DNA of 64,000 nucleotides from an uncultured Bacteroidota bacterium (GCA_902546725.1 CACCLB010000004.1:62001-126000); one strand, 5' to 3'; positions 8,068 through 18,020 are shown, counted from the first letter of the stretch. Numbers and translations: made by a program. Notes: generated by a model not told the origin, from the letters alone.

Positions 8068-9893
8068 TGAAATCATCGTTCCAAAACATCTTACAATTTG
8101 GCAGGAAATACAAGGGCTATGCATTCCTAAATATTCTATTTAACGCCCTTTACGCTCTTTTTAGCGCCTTGTCCTTTGTGTCATTAATACCCATGCTCAA
8201 TGTGCTTTTCGAAACAACAGAACAACAAATTGAGCCTGCCCAATACCAAGGTCTATTCAGTGTTCACCATTACATTCGAGATAGTCTTAATTTTTATATT
8301 GCTTCACGGGTAGAGCAAGATCCTGAAACCACTTTGATCGTGGTTATTGGTTTGGTGTTGAGTTTGTTTTTTTTAAAAAACATCAGTAACTATCTGGCGT
8401 TATACTTCATTACTTTCCTACGAAACGGCGTCATCAAAGATTTACGGAATGCCATTTATGTAAAAATTATCAGTCTTCCTATCTCCTATTTTAGCGAAAA
8501 AAAGAAAGGGGATTTAATGGCTAAAATCACCAGTGATGTAACAGAGTTACAGATTTCATTTTTATCGATTTTGGAATTGATCGTCAGAGAGCCTTTGACC
8601 ATACTTTTTTCATTGGCAGCCATGCTTTTTTTTAGTATCAAGCTTACCTTATTCGTACTCTTCTTTATTCCAATTTCAGGTTTGATCATTTCCCGTATTG
8701 GTAAAAGACTTAAAGGCCAGTCCGATAAAATACAACAAGAGCAAGGTGATTTTCTCTCACTGATAGACGAAACGGTCAACGGTCAAAAAATCATAAAAAC
8801 CTTTGCTGCTGGCGATCACTTTAAAGAAAAGTTTAAAGCTGCCACTACTCGCTTTTACAATTTTTCAAATCAACTTTTACACCGTGCAAGTTTAGCCGGT
8901 CCTGCAAGTGAGTTTTTAGGTATAGTGGCAATCGGAGTACTACTTTGGTTTGGAGGAAATATGGTATTGGTTGAAGGGAGTATTTCAGGAACTTCATTTA
9001 TTGTTTACATGGGGTTGGCATATAATATACTTACCCCAGCAAAGGCAATAAGTAAAGCCAGTTACAGTATCCAAAAAGGAAATGCGGCTGCTGAAAGAAT
9101 ACTTGAAATTTTAAATACTGAAGATCGGTTGAAAGATGCATCAAATGCAAAAAAGCTAAACTCCTTTTCAGATTCTATTGTATTCGACAAAGTCGCCTTT
9201 CGCTATGAGGAAAATCCAGTACTAAAAGAAGTTTCCTTTAAGGTAAAAAAAGGGCAAATGGTTGCTTTAGTAGGACCATCAGGAGGTGGTAAAACAACCC
9301 TAACTTATCTACTCAATCGATTTTATGATATCGACCAAGGCAAGCTCACCATTGATGGTATTCCGATTGACCAGATTACTAAAGAGAGCCTCTATCAAAA
9401 AATTGGGATGGTAACCCAAGAATCCATACTTTTTAACGATAGTGTTTACAACAACCTTAAACTCGGAAATCCAATTGCTACAGCTAAGGAAATTGAGGCT
9501 GCTGCCAAGGCTGCCAATGCCGATGGATTCATCACCCAATTAGCTGAGGGATACCAAACACGTATTGGTGATTCAGGAAACAAACTCTCGGGTGGACAAA
9601 AACAGCGATTGACAATTGCACGTGCGCTTCTTAAAGATCCTGATTTGTTAATCCTCGACGAAGCCACCTCTGCTCTTGATACAGAAGCCGAACAACAGGT
9701 TCAAATTGCTCTAGAAGAGCTGATGAAAAACAGAACTTCCTTTGTAATTGCCCACCGATTATCGACCATACAAAAAGCAGACCTCATTTTGGTACTCAAG
9801 CAAGGGAGTATCGTCGCTTCAGGAACTCATAAAAGCCTACTTAAAAATAGTGAGGAATACAAAAGCTGGGTTCAAATGCAACGTATGGATTAA
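8067..9893 (+). CDS. ABC exporter, fused permease and ATPase (MsbA-like)
   Basis: A 608-residue half-transporter that should dimerise in the inner membrane. The N-terminal part has about six membrane segments (first near 18-45, then 90-115, 165-200, 285-320). The ATPase domain shows Walker A GPSGGGKTT (403-411), the signature LSGGQKQR (507-514), Walker B LLILDEATSALD near 527-538 and the switch His in VIAHRLST. Family members flip lipids or export drugs or peptides; the neighbouring sugar genes hint at a glycolipid, but this is inference. Confidence 0.88.
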   Translation: MKSSFQNILQFGRKYKGYAFLNILFNALYALFSALSFVSLIPMLNVLFETTEQQIEPAQYQGLFSVHHYIRDSLNFYIASRVEQDPETTLIVVIGLVLSLFFLKNISNYLALYFITFLRNGVIKDLRNAIYVKIISLPISYFSEKKKGDLMAKITSDVTELQISFLSILELIVREPLTILFSLAAMLFFSIKLTLFVLFFIPISGLIISRIGKRLKGQSDKIQQEQGDFLSLIDETVNGQKIIKTFAAGDHFKEKFKAATTRFYNFSNQLLHRASLAGPASEFLGIVAIGVLLWFGGNMVLVEGSISGTSFIVYMGLAYNILTPAKAISKASYSIQKGNAAAERILEILNTEDRLKDASNAKKLNSFSDSIVFDKVAFRYEENPVLKEVSFKVKKGQMVALVGPSGGGKTTLTYLLNRFYDIDQGKLTIDGIPIDQITKESLYQKIGMVTQESILFNDSVYNNLKLGNPIATAKEIEAAAKAANADGFITQLAEGYQTRIGDSGNKLSGGQKQRLTIARALLKDPDLLILDEATSALDTEAEQQVQIALEELMKNRTSFVIAHRLSTIQKADLILVLKQGSIVASGTHKSLLKNSEEYKSWVQMQRMD

Positions 9894-9933
9894 ACTTTTT
9901 TAATTACCTTTTGTCTATATAAGAAATAACAAA

Positions 9934-10476
9934 TTGTTGAAACAACAGTCCATATTTATTAGTGCACTTCGCGACCCCTTAACCAAGGATGAAGCATTTA
10001 AAAAACTCGTTTCAGAATATAAGGAACGTTTGTATTGGCACATTCGTAAGTTAGTACTTGATCACGATGACGCTCATGATGTGGTTCAAAATACATTTAT
10101 TAAAATCCATTTAAACATTGATAAATTTAGAGAAAATAGCTCCCTATACACCTGGATGTATCGAATTGCGACCAATGAGTCTTTAAACTTTATTAACAGC
10201 AAAGCAGCTAAAATGGGACTGCAAAATACTGAGTGGATAGAGGCAAAAGCTGACGGACTGATGGCAGATTCTTATTTTGACGGCGATGAGGCAGCTTTAA
10301 AGCTTCAAAAAATGGTAGCTCGATTACCTGAAAAACATCGTATAGTTTTTAATATGAAGTATTTTGACAACATGACGTATGAAGCCATTTCTGAAGTCTT
10401 GGATACAAGCGTTGGTGCGCTAAAAGCTTCTTACCACCATGCTGTAAAAAAAATTAAAACTGAATTGAATGACTGA
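9934..10476 (+). CDS. ECF-type RNA polymerase sigma factor
   Basis: A 180-residue sigma-70 family factor. Region 2 is seen as LYWHIRKLVLDHDDAHDVVQ followed by TFIKIH and YTWMYRIATNES; region 4 is at 130-175 (MTYEAISEVLDTSVGALKAS). No ATG fits: the best start is TTG at 9934, with a second TTG just after, both at the right distance from the family's conserved N-terminus. It overlaps the next gene by eight bases. The three genes 9934-11359 match a cassette found in many Flavobacteriia. Confidence 0.88.
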   Translation: MLKQQSIFISALRDPLTKDEAFKKLVSEYKERLYWHIRKLVLDHDDAHDVVQNTFIKIHLNIDKFRENSSLYTWMYRIATNESLNFINSKAAKMGLQNTEWIEAKADGLMADSYFDGDEAALKLQKMVARLPEKHRIVFNMKYFDNMTYEAISEVLDTSVGALKASYHHAVKKIKTELND

Positions 10477-10882
10477 TTTCAAACAACATAATCCATTTAA
10501 AGTTCCAAAAGGCTATTTTGAAAAGCTCGAAGAAGAACTTTGTAATTCAGAAGACTCTATCTCAAAACTCAATCCTTTCAGTACTCCTGAAAATTATTTT
10601 GAGGATTTAGAGAAAAAGATACTACAAGAAGTAGTTACCTCTTCGCCTACTTCCAAAAGAAGTTCGAATAATCTGATCTATGGTTTTATTGCCTCAGCTG
10701 CAGCTATACTTCTTCTTATTGGTCTTTTTGAGAAACCCGCTACAGTTGAAATTGAAAAAGAACAAGCCTTGAATGATTTTATTGAAAGCTATTATTTGGA
10801 AGATTTCGATAGCTACGAAATGCTTTCTATGATGGAAGATAATGAAATTGAAAGCCCATTTGATCAAATCACTAAACCCTAA
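10469..10882 (+). CDS. Putative membrane anti-sigma factor of the ECF cassette
   Basis: A 137-residue protein with one hydrophobic segment at about 70-89 (IYGFIASAAAILLLIGLF). The N-terminal cytosolic part holds a tandem motif, NPFKVPKGYFEKLEEEL and NPFSTPENYFEDLEKKI, which looks like a duplicated helical hook. The C-terminal part is acidic. Position directly after, and overlapping, the sigma gene suggests an anti-sigma role; sequence alone does not prove it. Confidence 0.6.
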   Translation: MTDFKQHNPFKVPKGYFEKLEEELCNSEDSISKLNPFSTPENYFEDLEKKILQEVVTSSPTSKRSSNNLIYGFIASAAAILLLIGLFEKPATVEIEKEQALNDFIESYYLEDFDSYEMLSMMEDNEIESPFDQITKP

Positions 10883-10885
10883 GAG

Positions 10886-11359
10886 ATGAAAAGACTTAAT
10901 GGTATTTTTATGATGCTTTCAATACTCCTAGTCTCCAATCCGACTTTTGCCCAAAAAAACAGTCGATTTAAACGATTTAAAGAGATGAAATTGAACTTCA
11001 TTATTGAGAATACCGAACTCAACAATGCAGAAATAGAATCCTTTAAAATAATTTTTGAGGAATCTGAAAATAAATATCACGATGAGGTGTGGGTACTCAA
11101 ACGAAAATTAAGAAAAGAACTAACAGAGGCCTACGATACAATTTCTTCTGAAAGCGCATCAAACTACATTAATGATTATTACCAATTCGAACAACTCGGT
11201 ATGACCATTAAACACAAACGAAATCAAAAGCTTTTAAAATCAATTCGTGCAAAAGTAGTACTGAGAATTCTCCAGCAGGAAAAAGAATTTGACGAAATGA
11301 TGTTCAAACGAATTCGGAATCGTTCAAAAGAGAAACAAAAGGAAAAGGAGAAAGAATAA
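10886..11359 (+). CDS. Secreted sensor-like protein of the ECF sigma cassette
   Basis: A 157-residue protein with a signal peptide (cleavage after about residue 22, TFAQ). The mature part is predicted helical and highly charged, with a basic/acidic C-terminal tail ending KEKQKEKEKE. It resembles Spy/CpxP-like periplasmic proteins and what flavobacterial annotations call the sensor of ECF-type sigma factor. It lies three bases after the putative anti-sigma gene, so the three proteins are likely one signalling unit. Confidence 0.65.
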   Translation: MKRLNGIFMMLSILLVSNPTFAQKNSRFKRFKEMKLNFIIENTELNNAEIESFKIIFEESENKYHDEVWVLKRKLRKELTEAYDTISSESASNYINDYYQFEQLGMTIKHKRNQKLLKSIRAKVVLRILQQEKEFDEMMFKRIRNRSKEKQKEKEKE

Positions 11360-11377
11360 TACGATACCTTTACCTCT

Positions 11378-12589
11378 GTGAAAATACATAGAAATGTTGC
11401 TTTGGGGATTGTTGAAGGACTTCAACAAATTCTGGATAAAAATGAGGCTTTACGCCCTTGCCTTAATCGGCTTTTAAAACTAAATAAAAAATGGGGTTCA
11501 AGAGATCGCCGCCAGTTGGGAGAAGCGGTTTTGGATTGTGTACGCTGGAAACGCACCTATCAGTATCTGGGAGACCTCAACACCCAGTCAGAAAACTATT
11601 ATTGGGAGCTATTAGGAATTTGGATTTTAACCAAAAAAATAGCCTTACCCGAGTGGGAAGAAATAGCCACATTAAAGCACTTAAAAATTGAGTTTCCATT
11701 AAATGCAAAAACCACAGACCGAAAAACAAGAGAGTCACTGCCTGACTGGCTTGATGAATTGGGCTTAAAAAGTTTTGATGAAGACACATGGAATAAAGAA
11801 AGTCAATCACTAAACCAAATGGCACCACTCGTTTTACGCGCTAATACGCTTAAAAATGATCCTCTAAGTCTAGTAAAACGTTTAAAAAAGGATTTTAATA
11901 TTAAAGCGACTCAATCCTCAACCATCCCAGAGGCTTTAATCCTTGAAAAACACCAAAAGCTCAGTCAAAATCCAATCTACCTCAAAGGTGGGTTTGAAAT
12001 TCAAGATGCTAACTCACAACAAGTTGCGCACTGGGCCAATCCACAACCTGGAAACCTAGTAGTAGATGCCTGTGCAGGCAGTGGTGGGAAAAGCCTCCAT
12101 TTGGCTGCAATCATGAAAAATAAAGGCAAAATTATTGCCTTTGATCCACATCAAAATAAGTTAGATGAACTTCAGAAAAGAGCACTAAGAAATGGAGTCT
12201 CTAATATTCAAACCTCCACTACTGATGATACTCAACTTTATACAAAACTTATGGGAACTGCCGATATTGTTCTGATCGACGCTCCATGCAGTGGATTAGG
12301 AGTGTTGAAAAGAAACCCTGCAGCAAAATGGCAAATGAATCCAGAACGAATTGAAGCACTAGAACAACTCCAACAGCAAATCTTAGAAAAGAATGCTGTG
12401 CTTGTCAAAAACGGGGGTGCTTTACTTTATGCTACTTGCTCAATTTTTCCCAATGAAAATCAGGACCAAATCAGGCGCTTTTTGAAGTCTGAAGTAGGAA
12501 GTGTCTTTACACTTGAAAAAGAACAACGCTTTTTAACGCATCAAACTGGTTTTGATGGATTTTACATTGCCAGTCTAAAAAAAATCTAA
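11378..12589 (+). CDS. RsmB/Nop family RNA m5C methyltransferase
   Basis: A 403-residue class I SAM-dependent methyltransferase for cytosine C5 in RNA, probably rRNA. SAM-binding motif I is VVDACAGSGGKSLHLAA near 229-245. The two catalytic cysteines are in DAPCSGLG and YATCSIFPNEN. The N-terminal third is the NusB-like/RNA-binding part. Translation appears to begin at GTG 11378; no ATG precedes the conserved start VALGIVEGL. TACCTTTA (11365-11372) five bases before it resembles a -7 element. Confidence 0.87.
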   Translation: MKIHRNVALGIVEGLQQILDKNEALRPCLNRLLKLNKKWGSRDRRQLGEAVLDCVRWKRTYQYLGDLNTQSENYYWELLGIWILTKKIALPEWEEIATLKHLKIEFPLNAKTTDRKTRESLPDWLDELGLKSFDEDTWNKESQSLNQMAPLVLRANTLKNDPLSLVKRLKKDFNIKATQSSTIPEALILEKHQKLSQNPIYLKGGFEIQDANSQQVAHWANPQPGNLVVDACAGSGGKSLHLAAIMKNKGKIIAFDPHQNKLDELQKRALRNGVSNIQTSTTDDTQLYTKLMGTADIVLIDAPCSGLGVLKRNPAAKWQMNPERIEALEQLQQQILEKNAVLVKNGGALLYATCSIFPNENQDQIRRFLKSEVGSVFTLEKEQRFLTHQTGFDGFYIASLKKI

Positions 12590-12648
12590 ATTAATATTCA
12601 TTATTAAAATCCAAATATTAATTTAGGAATCAATTTTTTGCTGCCTTT

Positions 12649-13164
12649 ATGAAAGATAATAAAACCCCTTTTTCGCTTAAAGTTAGAATCATTCACCGCT
12701 ATTTAGGTTATTTTCTAGCCGGCATCATGGCCATGTATGCACTTAGTGGCTCATTGATGATTTTCAGAAGAACAAATTTTTTGAAAAAAGAAGTGATTGA
12801 ACAACAACAGTTAGCTGCAAACCTAAGTGTGGGTGAGTTGAGTTCAAAGCTCAAGATTGATGTCAAGGTCGATAAAAAAGAAGGGGATATTATCTATTTT
12901 AAAGAAGGAAACTATAATGAAGAAAGTGGATTGGCAGAAGTAAAGAAAATGAAGCTTCCCATACTTTTACAAAAAATGGAAAAACTTCACAAAGCGACTA
13001 CGGAGAGTCCATTGTATTATTTGAACCTATTTTTTGGAGCTTCCTTGCTCTTTTTTGTTTTATCCTCTTTTTGGATGTTTACACCCAAAATGCCTGCATT
13101 TAAAAAGGGAATGTACTTTGCCCTAGCAGGAGCGGTATTGACCATCGTTATGCTATTTGTTTAA
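12649..13164 (+). CDS. PepSY-associated transmembrane protein
   Basis: A 171-residue membrane protein. The N-terminal block VRIIHRYLGYFLAGIMAMYALSG matches the PepSY-TM helix, including the histidine-containing HRYLG. Two further hydrophobic segments lie at about 124-144 and 152-170. The segment between them is soluble and charged. Such proteins are often linked to iron or heme metabolism or to peptidase inhibition, but nothing nearby points to one role. The stop codon overlaps that of the convergent gene (TTAA). Confidence 0.7.
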   Translation: MKDNKTPFSLKVRIIHRYLGYFLAGIMAMYALSGSLMIFRRTNFLKKEVIEQQQLAANLSVGELSSKLKIDVKVDKKEGDIIYFKEGNYNEESGLAEVKKMKLPILLQKMEKLHKATTESPLYYLNLFFGASLLFFVLSSFWMFTPKMPAFKKGMYFALAGAVLTIVMLFV

Positions 13165-14123
13165 TCCCAGGATTTAAGACCCAATAGTTTTTCTCCTAGA
13201 GTACTTAATTTTGCTGTATTGTATTTTGTCTGTTCCCAATTTCTCGGATCGCCAGGAAAAGCGTGACCCTCAGGAGCAATTCTATTTTTCCAAGAATTTA
13301 TTCGCCATTCTTTAAGAGCAATATTTTCCTCTTCCGCTGGCATCATGGAGATGTATTGTGCGATTCTGACTTTATCCTTAGAATTATTTGGACGTATTCC
13401 GTGAGGTTCAAGGCTATTGAAAATCATCAAATCACCTGCTTCTAATGGAACTTTTACAAAGTGTTCTTCTAGACCTTTGGTGTCTGGCTGAAATCTATTG
13501 CGGTCTTCTGGTTGTGATTGCTTCCAGCTGTCGTAGTTTCTGTAAAGCCAGGGGATACACTGAAATCCACCCATTTCCAAGTTGGTTTGATCCGCTAAAG
13601 CCAAAACTCCTTGTACATTTTGAGGTTTGGTTTCGGGATCGTAATCCCAATGAATAAAACCTTTATACTCAAAACCAGGTTGAATGGGAAAATTGAGATT
13701 TGCTCGGTCTATAGTTGCCCATAGCTTTTCTGTTCCCCAAATATCAACAAAGGCGTTATACACCCGTTCTGTTTGTCTATTTTCCCAAAGCAACTGATGA
13801 TTGTAAACTTCGACCATTCCTGTTCCCTGAAGTTCTTTCATTTGCATCTCAGCGCGAGCTGCCGTATACCAGCTTTCTGGGTTGTTGGGATTTTTTTCCT
13901 CAAATTCCCAGAGAAAATCAGCTGTTTTTTGTGCTTGTTCTCGGCTTACTGCATTTTTTATTACTACAAATCCATTGTGTAGCCAAAAATTCCAGTCTTC
14001 AATACTCAATACCCTAAGGCTATCAGATGTTGCAGAAGTCCTAAGACCAATGCTACTACTTTTAGCAGTAGATGGATTTCCAGGAATCTCTTTATGTGCG
14101 TTATTGAGGATTTTAGTTTCCAT
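13161..14123 (-). CDS. Phytanoyl-CoA dioxygenase (PhyH) family oxygenase
   Basis: A 320-residue Fe(II)/2-oxoglutarate-dependent oxygenase. The metal triad is His158 and Asp160 (FIHWDYD) with distal His241 (LEPHGIRPN); Arg253 would bind 2-oxoglutarate. The first 40 residues are poorly conserved and serine-rich, with no clear signal peptide. PhyH proteins hydroxylate many small molecules, so the name does not imply phytanoyl-CoA as substrate. It is a single gene, convergent with the PepSY-TM gene and divergent from purL. Confidence 0.82.
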   Translation of the reverse strand: METKILNNAHKEIPGNPSTAKSSSIGLRTSATSDSLRVLSIEDWNFWLHNGFVVIKNAVSREQAQKTADFLWEFEEKNPNNPESWYTAARAEMQMKELQGTGMVEVYNHQLLWENRQTERVYNAFVDIWGTEKLWATIDRANLNFPIQPGFEYKGFIHWDYDPETKPQNVQGVLALADQTNLEMGGFQCIPWLYRNYDSWKQSQPEDRNRFQPDTKGLEEHFVKVPLEAGDLMIFNSLEPHGIRPNNSKDKVRIAQYISMMPAEEENIALKEWRINSWKNRIAPEGHAFPGDPRNWEQTKYNTAKLSTLGEKLLGLKSWD

Positions 14124-14326
14124 TTTTAAAGACTATTTAAATGCAATATAGGAATTTTTTTAACTTATCATCAGATCAGATTTAAACAACTAAATATTCC
14201 AAAAAACACTTAATCTTAACTAAATCTAAGCTGTGAATAAAAAGAAGATAACTTCAATTATTAGCATCTTGGATGGCTTAACTATGTGATTGGAATGCCT
14301 TATTTTTGTACTTTAATTTCACACGC
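14124..14326. other. Intergenic region between divergent dioxygenase and purL genes
   Basis: About 200 AT-rich bases holding the purL promoter at its right end. I see no strong hairpin, purine riboswitch aptamer or small ORF in it. Confidence 0.5.
14301..14308 (+). promoter_or_regulatory. -7 promoter element before purL
   Basis: TATTTTTG is an exact TAnnTTTG match ending 18 bases before the ATG at 14327. It overlaps the upstream in-frame TTG (14306), which makes that TTG unlikely as a start because it would precede the transcript. Confidence 0.45.
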
Positions 14327-17300
14327 ATGATCCTCTTTTTTGGCGATTCATCAGTCCAAGTTTTTGCAGTAAAATGCAACCAACCGCTTCCTCACCCTCA
14401 AAAAGAAAAATTAAGCTGGTTATTCGGAGATCAGCCACTTATAGACAACACTGCCCTTAGTGGATTATTTTATGGTCCGCGAGCGACTATGGTTACTCCT
14501 TGGAGTACAAATGCAGTTGAAATTACACAAAATATGGGTTTGGTAGGAATTGAACGTATTGAAGTCTATGAGGCAAAAAGTCGCGTTCAAAATCCCAACC
14601 CCATGTTAGTCACTTCATTTGACACTTTAAATCAAAAACTCTTTGAGGTTGATTTATTGCCAGAGACTGTTCAACAAATTAAAGATATCGCAGCTTATAA
14701 CGAACAAGAAGGTCTCGCATTAAGTGATGAAGAGGTAAGCTATCTTGAAGATCTTGCATCCTCCTTAAAAAGACCACTTACAGATTCAGAAGTTTTCGGT
14801 TTTTCTCAAGTAAATTCTGAACACTGCCGACATAAAATTTTCAACGGTCAATTTATCATTGATGGCGAAGAGAAAGAAGAAAGCCTCTTTAAATTAATAA
14901 AAAACACTTCAAAACTTAACCCCAATACTATCGTCTCTGCTTATAAAGACAATGTCGCTTTTATTGGGGGTCCAGAGATCGAACAATTTGCTCCTCAAAA
15001 GGGAGATGTTCCAAGCAGCTATAAAAAAGATACCATAAACAGTGTAATATCCTTAAAAGCTGAAACCCATAATTTTCCAACCACTGTCGAACCTTTTAAC
15101 GGTGCAGCTACTGGGTCTGGAGGAGAAATTAGAGACCGATTGGCAGGAGGTCAAGGTTCAATACCTTTAGCAGGTACCGCCGTTTATATGACTCCCTATT
15201 CCAGAGTACAGGAAGATCGTCAACAAAGTGCTTTCCCAGAGCGTAAATGGCTGTATCAAACACCTATCGATATTCTCATTAAAGCGTCCAATGGTGCCTC
15301 TGATTTTGGCAATAAATTTGGACAACCTCTAATAGCTGGATCTCTTTTGACCTTTGAACACAAAGAAAACAATGAGATATTAGGCTTTGATAAAGTCATC
15401 ATGCTGGCTGGAGGAATCGGTTACGGAAAGAAAGAACAGGCACAAAAAAGAATACCTAAAAAGGGAGATAAAATCATCATACTTGGAGGGGATAATTACC
15501 GAATCGGAATGGGTGGAGCTGCGGTTTCATCAGCAGACACAGGCGCATTTGGAAGTGCTATTGAACTCAATGCCGTTCAACGATCTAACCCCGAAATGCA
15601 AAAACGAGTAGCCAATGCAATTCGAGCTTTAGTAGAAGCGCCAACCAACCCCATTGTATCCATACACGATCACGGAGCAGGCGGTCATCTCAATTGCCTT
15701 TCTGAATTGGTTGAGGATACTGGAGGAACCATCCATATTGACGCCTTACCTTTAGGAGATCTTACCCTTTCAGCAAAAGAGATTATAGGTAATGAATCTC
15801 AAGAACGGATGGGGTTGATTTTAGCTCCGCAAGATGCAGCCTTATTGGAAAAAATTGCATGCCGAGAGCGAGCACCTTTCTATATCGTAGGAGAAGTGAC
15901 AGAAGATCACCATTTTTGTTTTGTTTCTGAAAAAACTGGAGAAAAGCCAGTGGATTTATCACTTTCAGCCTTGTTTGGAAGTGCACCCAAAACCATAATG
16001 GAAGACCAGACCATTCAAGCTGATTTTTCTGCTATTTCATATAATGGTGAACATATTGAAAAATACATTGAAACAGTTTTACAATTGGAGGCTGTGGCCT
16101 GCAAGGATTGGCTCACCAATAAAGTAGACCGATGTGTAAGCGGTCGAGTAGCACAACAACAAACTGTAGGTGAACTCCAACTTCCCCTCAGCAACTGCGG
16201 TGTAATTGCCTTAGACTATACTGGAAATAAAGGAATCGCAACTTCTATTGGACATGCACCCATCAGTGGTTTAATAGACCCTGCTAAAGGAAGTGTAAAT
16301 TCTATAGCGGAAGCTTTAACAAATATTGTTTGGGCACCCTTAGAAGATGGTCTGAAGAGTGTGTCTTTATCTGCCAACTGGATGTGGCCGTGTAATAATG
16401 AGGGTGAGGATGCGCGTCTTTATAGTGCTGTTCAAGCCTGTTCCGATTTTGCAATAGCATTGGGTATTAATATTCCTACAGGAAAGGATTCCTTATCAAT
16501 GAAACAAAAATATCCTGATGGAGACGTGATTGCCCCAGGTACGGTAATCATCTCTGCTGCGGCCGAATGCGCAAGGATTAAGAATGTAGTCAGTCCGGTA
16601 GCTCAACTAGATGGAGGTTCAATTTATTATCTAGACTTTAGCCAAGACGAATTTCACTTAGGAGGAAGCTCCTTTGCTCAAAGCTTAAATGCAATAGGAA
16701 CAAAAACTCCATCAGTCACTGATGCTAACTATTTTAAAATTGCATTTAATAGTCTTCAAGAGTTTATTAAAAAGGGTATAATTGAAGCAGGGCACGATAT
16801 TGGCTCAGGAGGATTAATTACAAGCTTATTGGAAATGTGTTTCCCTTCCACTTCAATTGGAATGAATCTTGACTTTTCAAGCTTTAAAGAAGGTGATTTA
16901 GTAAAATTACTTTTTTCAGAAAAACCTGCAGTTGTGCTACAATCAAAAGAAGATTTAACATCCCTTTTTGCTGCTCATGGTATCAAAGTAAACCTATTGG
17001 GTAAAGTCAATAGCAGTAAGCTTTTAAAAATTAATGATCTTGAATTAGACATTGCCAAAATGAGAACCTCTTGGATGGAGACTTCAAAGGCATTGGAAAA
17101 AAAGCAAACAGCTGGTAATCTAGCAGAAGCTCGTTTAGAAAACGTAGTAAAACAGCCCTTAAAGTTTAAGTTTCCTCAAAGTTTTCAAGGGATGTTACCT
17201 AAACTAAAATCGAAAAAAATCAAAGCTGCTGTCCTTCGAGAAAAAGGAAGTAATTCAGAAAGAGAAATGGCCTACGCCATGGATCTCAGTGGATTTGATG

Positions 17301-17968
17301 TACGCGATGTTCACATGACAGATCTTATTGAAGGAAGAGAAGATTTGAAAGATATACAGTTTTTAGTAGCCGTCGGCGGGTTTTCAAATTCCGATGTCCT
17401 TGGGTCAGCAAAAGGATGGGCAGGAGCCATCAAGTATAATACACGTGCTAAAGAAGCATTGACAAATTTTTTCAACAGACCCGATACCCTTTCACTAGGA
17501 GTTTGTAATGGATGCCAATTGTTTGTAGAACTTGGATTACTTACCCCAGAGGCTAAACAACAGCCCAAAATGCTTCACAATGACTCGGGTAAATTTGAAT
17601 GTATATTTACTGCAGTGCGTATTCAAAAAAGTAAATCAATTATGCTCCAAGGCCTAGAGGGGTGTACCCTAGGGATTTGGGCGGCTCACGGTGAGGGTAA
17701 ATTTGCTTTCCCCGAAGCAGAAAGCAAATACCAAATTCCTGCCAAATACCAGTATACAGACTACCCCTCTAACCCCAATGGATCAGATTTTAATGCTGCC
17801 ATGCTCAGTTCTCAAGACGGTCGCCATCTTGTAATGATGCCCCATTTGGAACGTTCAACTTTCCCATGGAATTGGGCACATTACCCTAAGGATAAAAACG
17901 ATGAAGTATCCCCTTGGATACTCGCCTTTGAAAATGCCTTTTCTTGGCTGGAATCTTCTGTTAAGTAA
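14327..17968 (+). CDS. purL: Phosphoribosylformylglycinamidine synthase
   Basis: The large single-chain FGAM synthase of purine synthesis (1213 residues), making FGAM from FGAR, ATP and glutamine. The start is the ATG at 14327 (MILFFGDSSVQVF). Visible blocks include FSQVNSEHCRHKIF, the FGAM-synthase core AETHNFPTTVEPFNGAATG (catalytic His and metal site) and the second AIRS-like half with IPTGKDSLSM. The C-terminal glutaminase has its nucleophile at Cys1060 (GVCNGCQLF) and ends MMPHLERSTFPWNW, which holds the His-Glu pair. It is transcribed as a single gene. Confidence 0.96.
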   Translation: MILFFGDSSVQVFAVKCNQPLPHPQKEKLSWLFGDQPLIDNTALSGLFYGPRATMVTPWSTNAVEITQNMGLVGIERIEVYEAKSRVQNPNPMLVTSFDTLNQKLFEVDLLPETVQQIKDIAAYNEQEGLALSDEEVSYLEDLASSLKRPLTDSEVFGFSQVNSEHCRHKIFNGQFIIDGEEKEESLFKLIKNTSKLNPNTIVSAYKDNVAFIGGPEIEQFAPQKGDVPSSYKKDTINSVISLKAETHNFPTTVEPFNGAATGSGGEIRDRLAGGQGSIPLAGTAVYMTPYSRVQEDRQQSAFPERKWLYQTPIDILIKASNGASDFGNKFGQPLIAGSLLTFEHKENNEILGFDKVIMLAGGIGYGKKEQAQKRIPKKGDKIIILGGDNYRIGMGGAAVSSADTGAFGSAIELNAVQRSNPEMQKRVANAIRALVEAPTNPIVSIHDHGAGGHLNCLSELVEDTGGTIHIDALPLGDLTLSAKEIIGNESQERMGLILAPQDAALLEKIACRERAPFYIVGEVTEDHHFCFVSEKTGEKPVDLSLSALFGSAPKTIMEDQTIQADFSAISYNGEHIEKYIETVLQLEAVACKDWLTNKVDRCVSGRVAQQQTVGELQLPLSNCGVIALDYTGNKGIATSIGHAPISGLIDPAKGSVNSIAEALTNIVWAPLEDGLKSVSLSANWMWPCNNEGEDARLYSAVQACSDFAIALGINIPTGKDSLSMKQKYPDGDVIAPGTVIISAAAECARIKNVVSPVAQLDGGSIYYLDFSQDEFHLGGSSFAQSLNAIGTKTPSVTDANYFKIAFNSLQEFIKKGIIEAGHDIGSGGLITSLLEMCFPSTSIGMNLDFSSFKEGDLVKLLFSEKPAVVLQSKEDLTSLFAAHGIKVNLLGKVNSSKLLKINDLELDIAKMRTSWMETSKALEKKQTAGNLAEARLENVVKQPLKFKFPQSFQGMLPKLKSKKIKAAVLREKGSNSEREMAYAMDLSGFDVRDVHMTDLIEGREDLKDIQFLVAVGGFSNSDVLGSAKGWAGAIKYNTRAKEALTNFFNRPDTLSLGVCNGCQLFVELGLLTPEAKQQPKMLHNDSGKFECIFTAVRIQKSKSIMLQGLEGCTLGIWAAHGEGKFAFPEAESKYQIPAKYQYTDYPSNPNGSDFNAAMLSSQDGRHLVMMPHLERSTFPWNWAHYPKDKNDEVSPWILAFENAFSWLESSVK

Positions 17969-18020
17969 AACTTTCTTATTTACTTCAAAATATTTCCTAT
18001 TTTGCAGTAAATAGAAGTTT

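Noticed and set aside
14306-14326. TTG at 14306 as the purL start
   Set aside because: It lies inside the -7 promoter box and adds seven residues absent from the family; ATG 14327 fits better.
14124-14326. Purine riboswitch before purL
   Set aside because: No aptamer-like paired structure seen, and the promoter box leaves only a very short leader.
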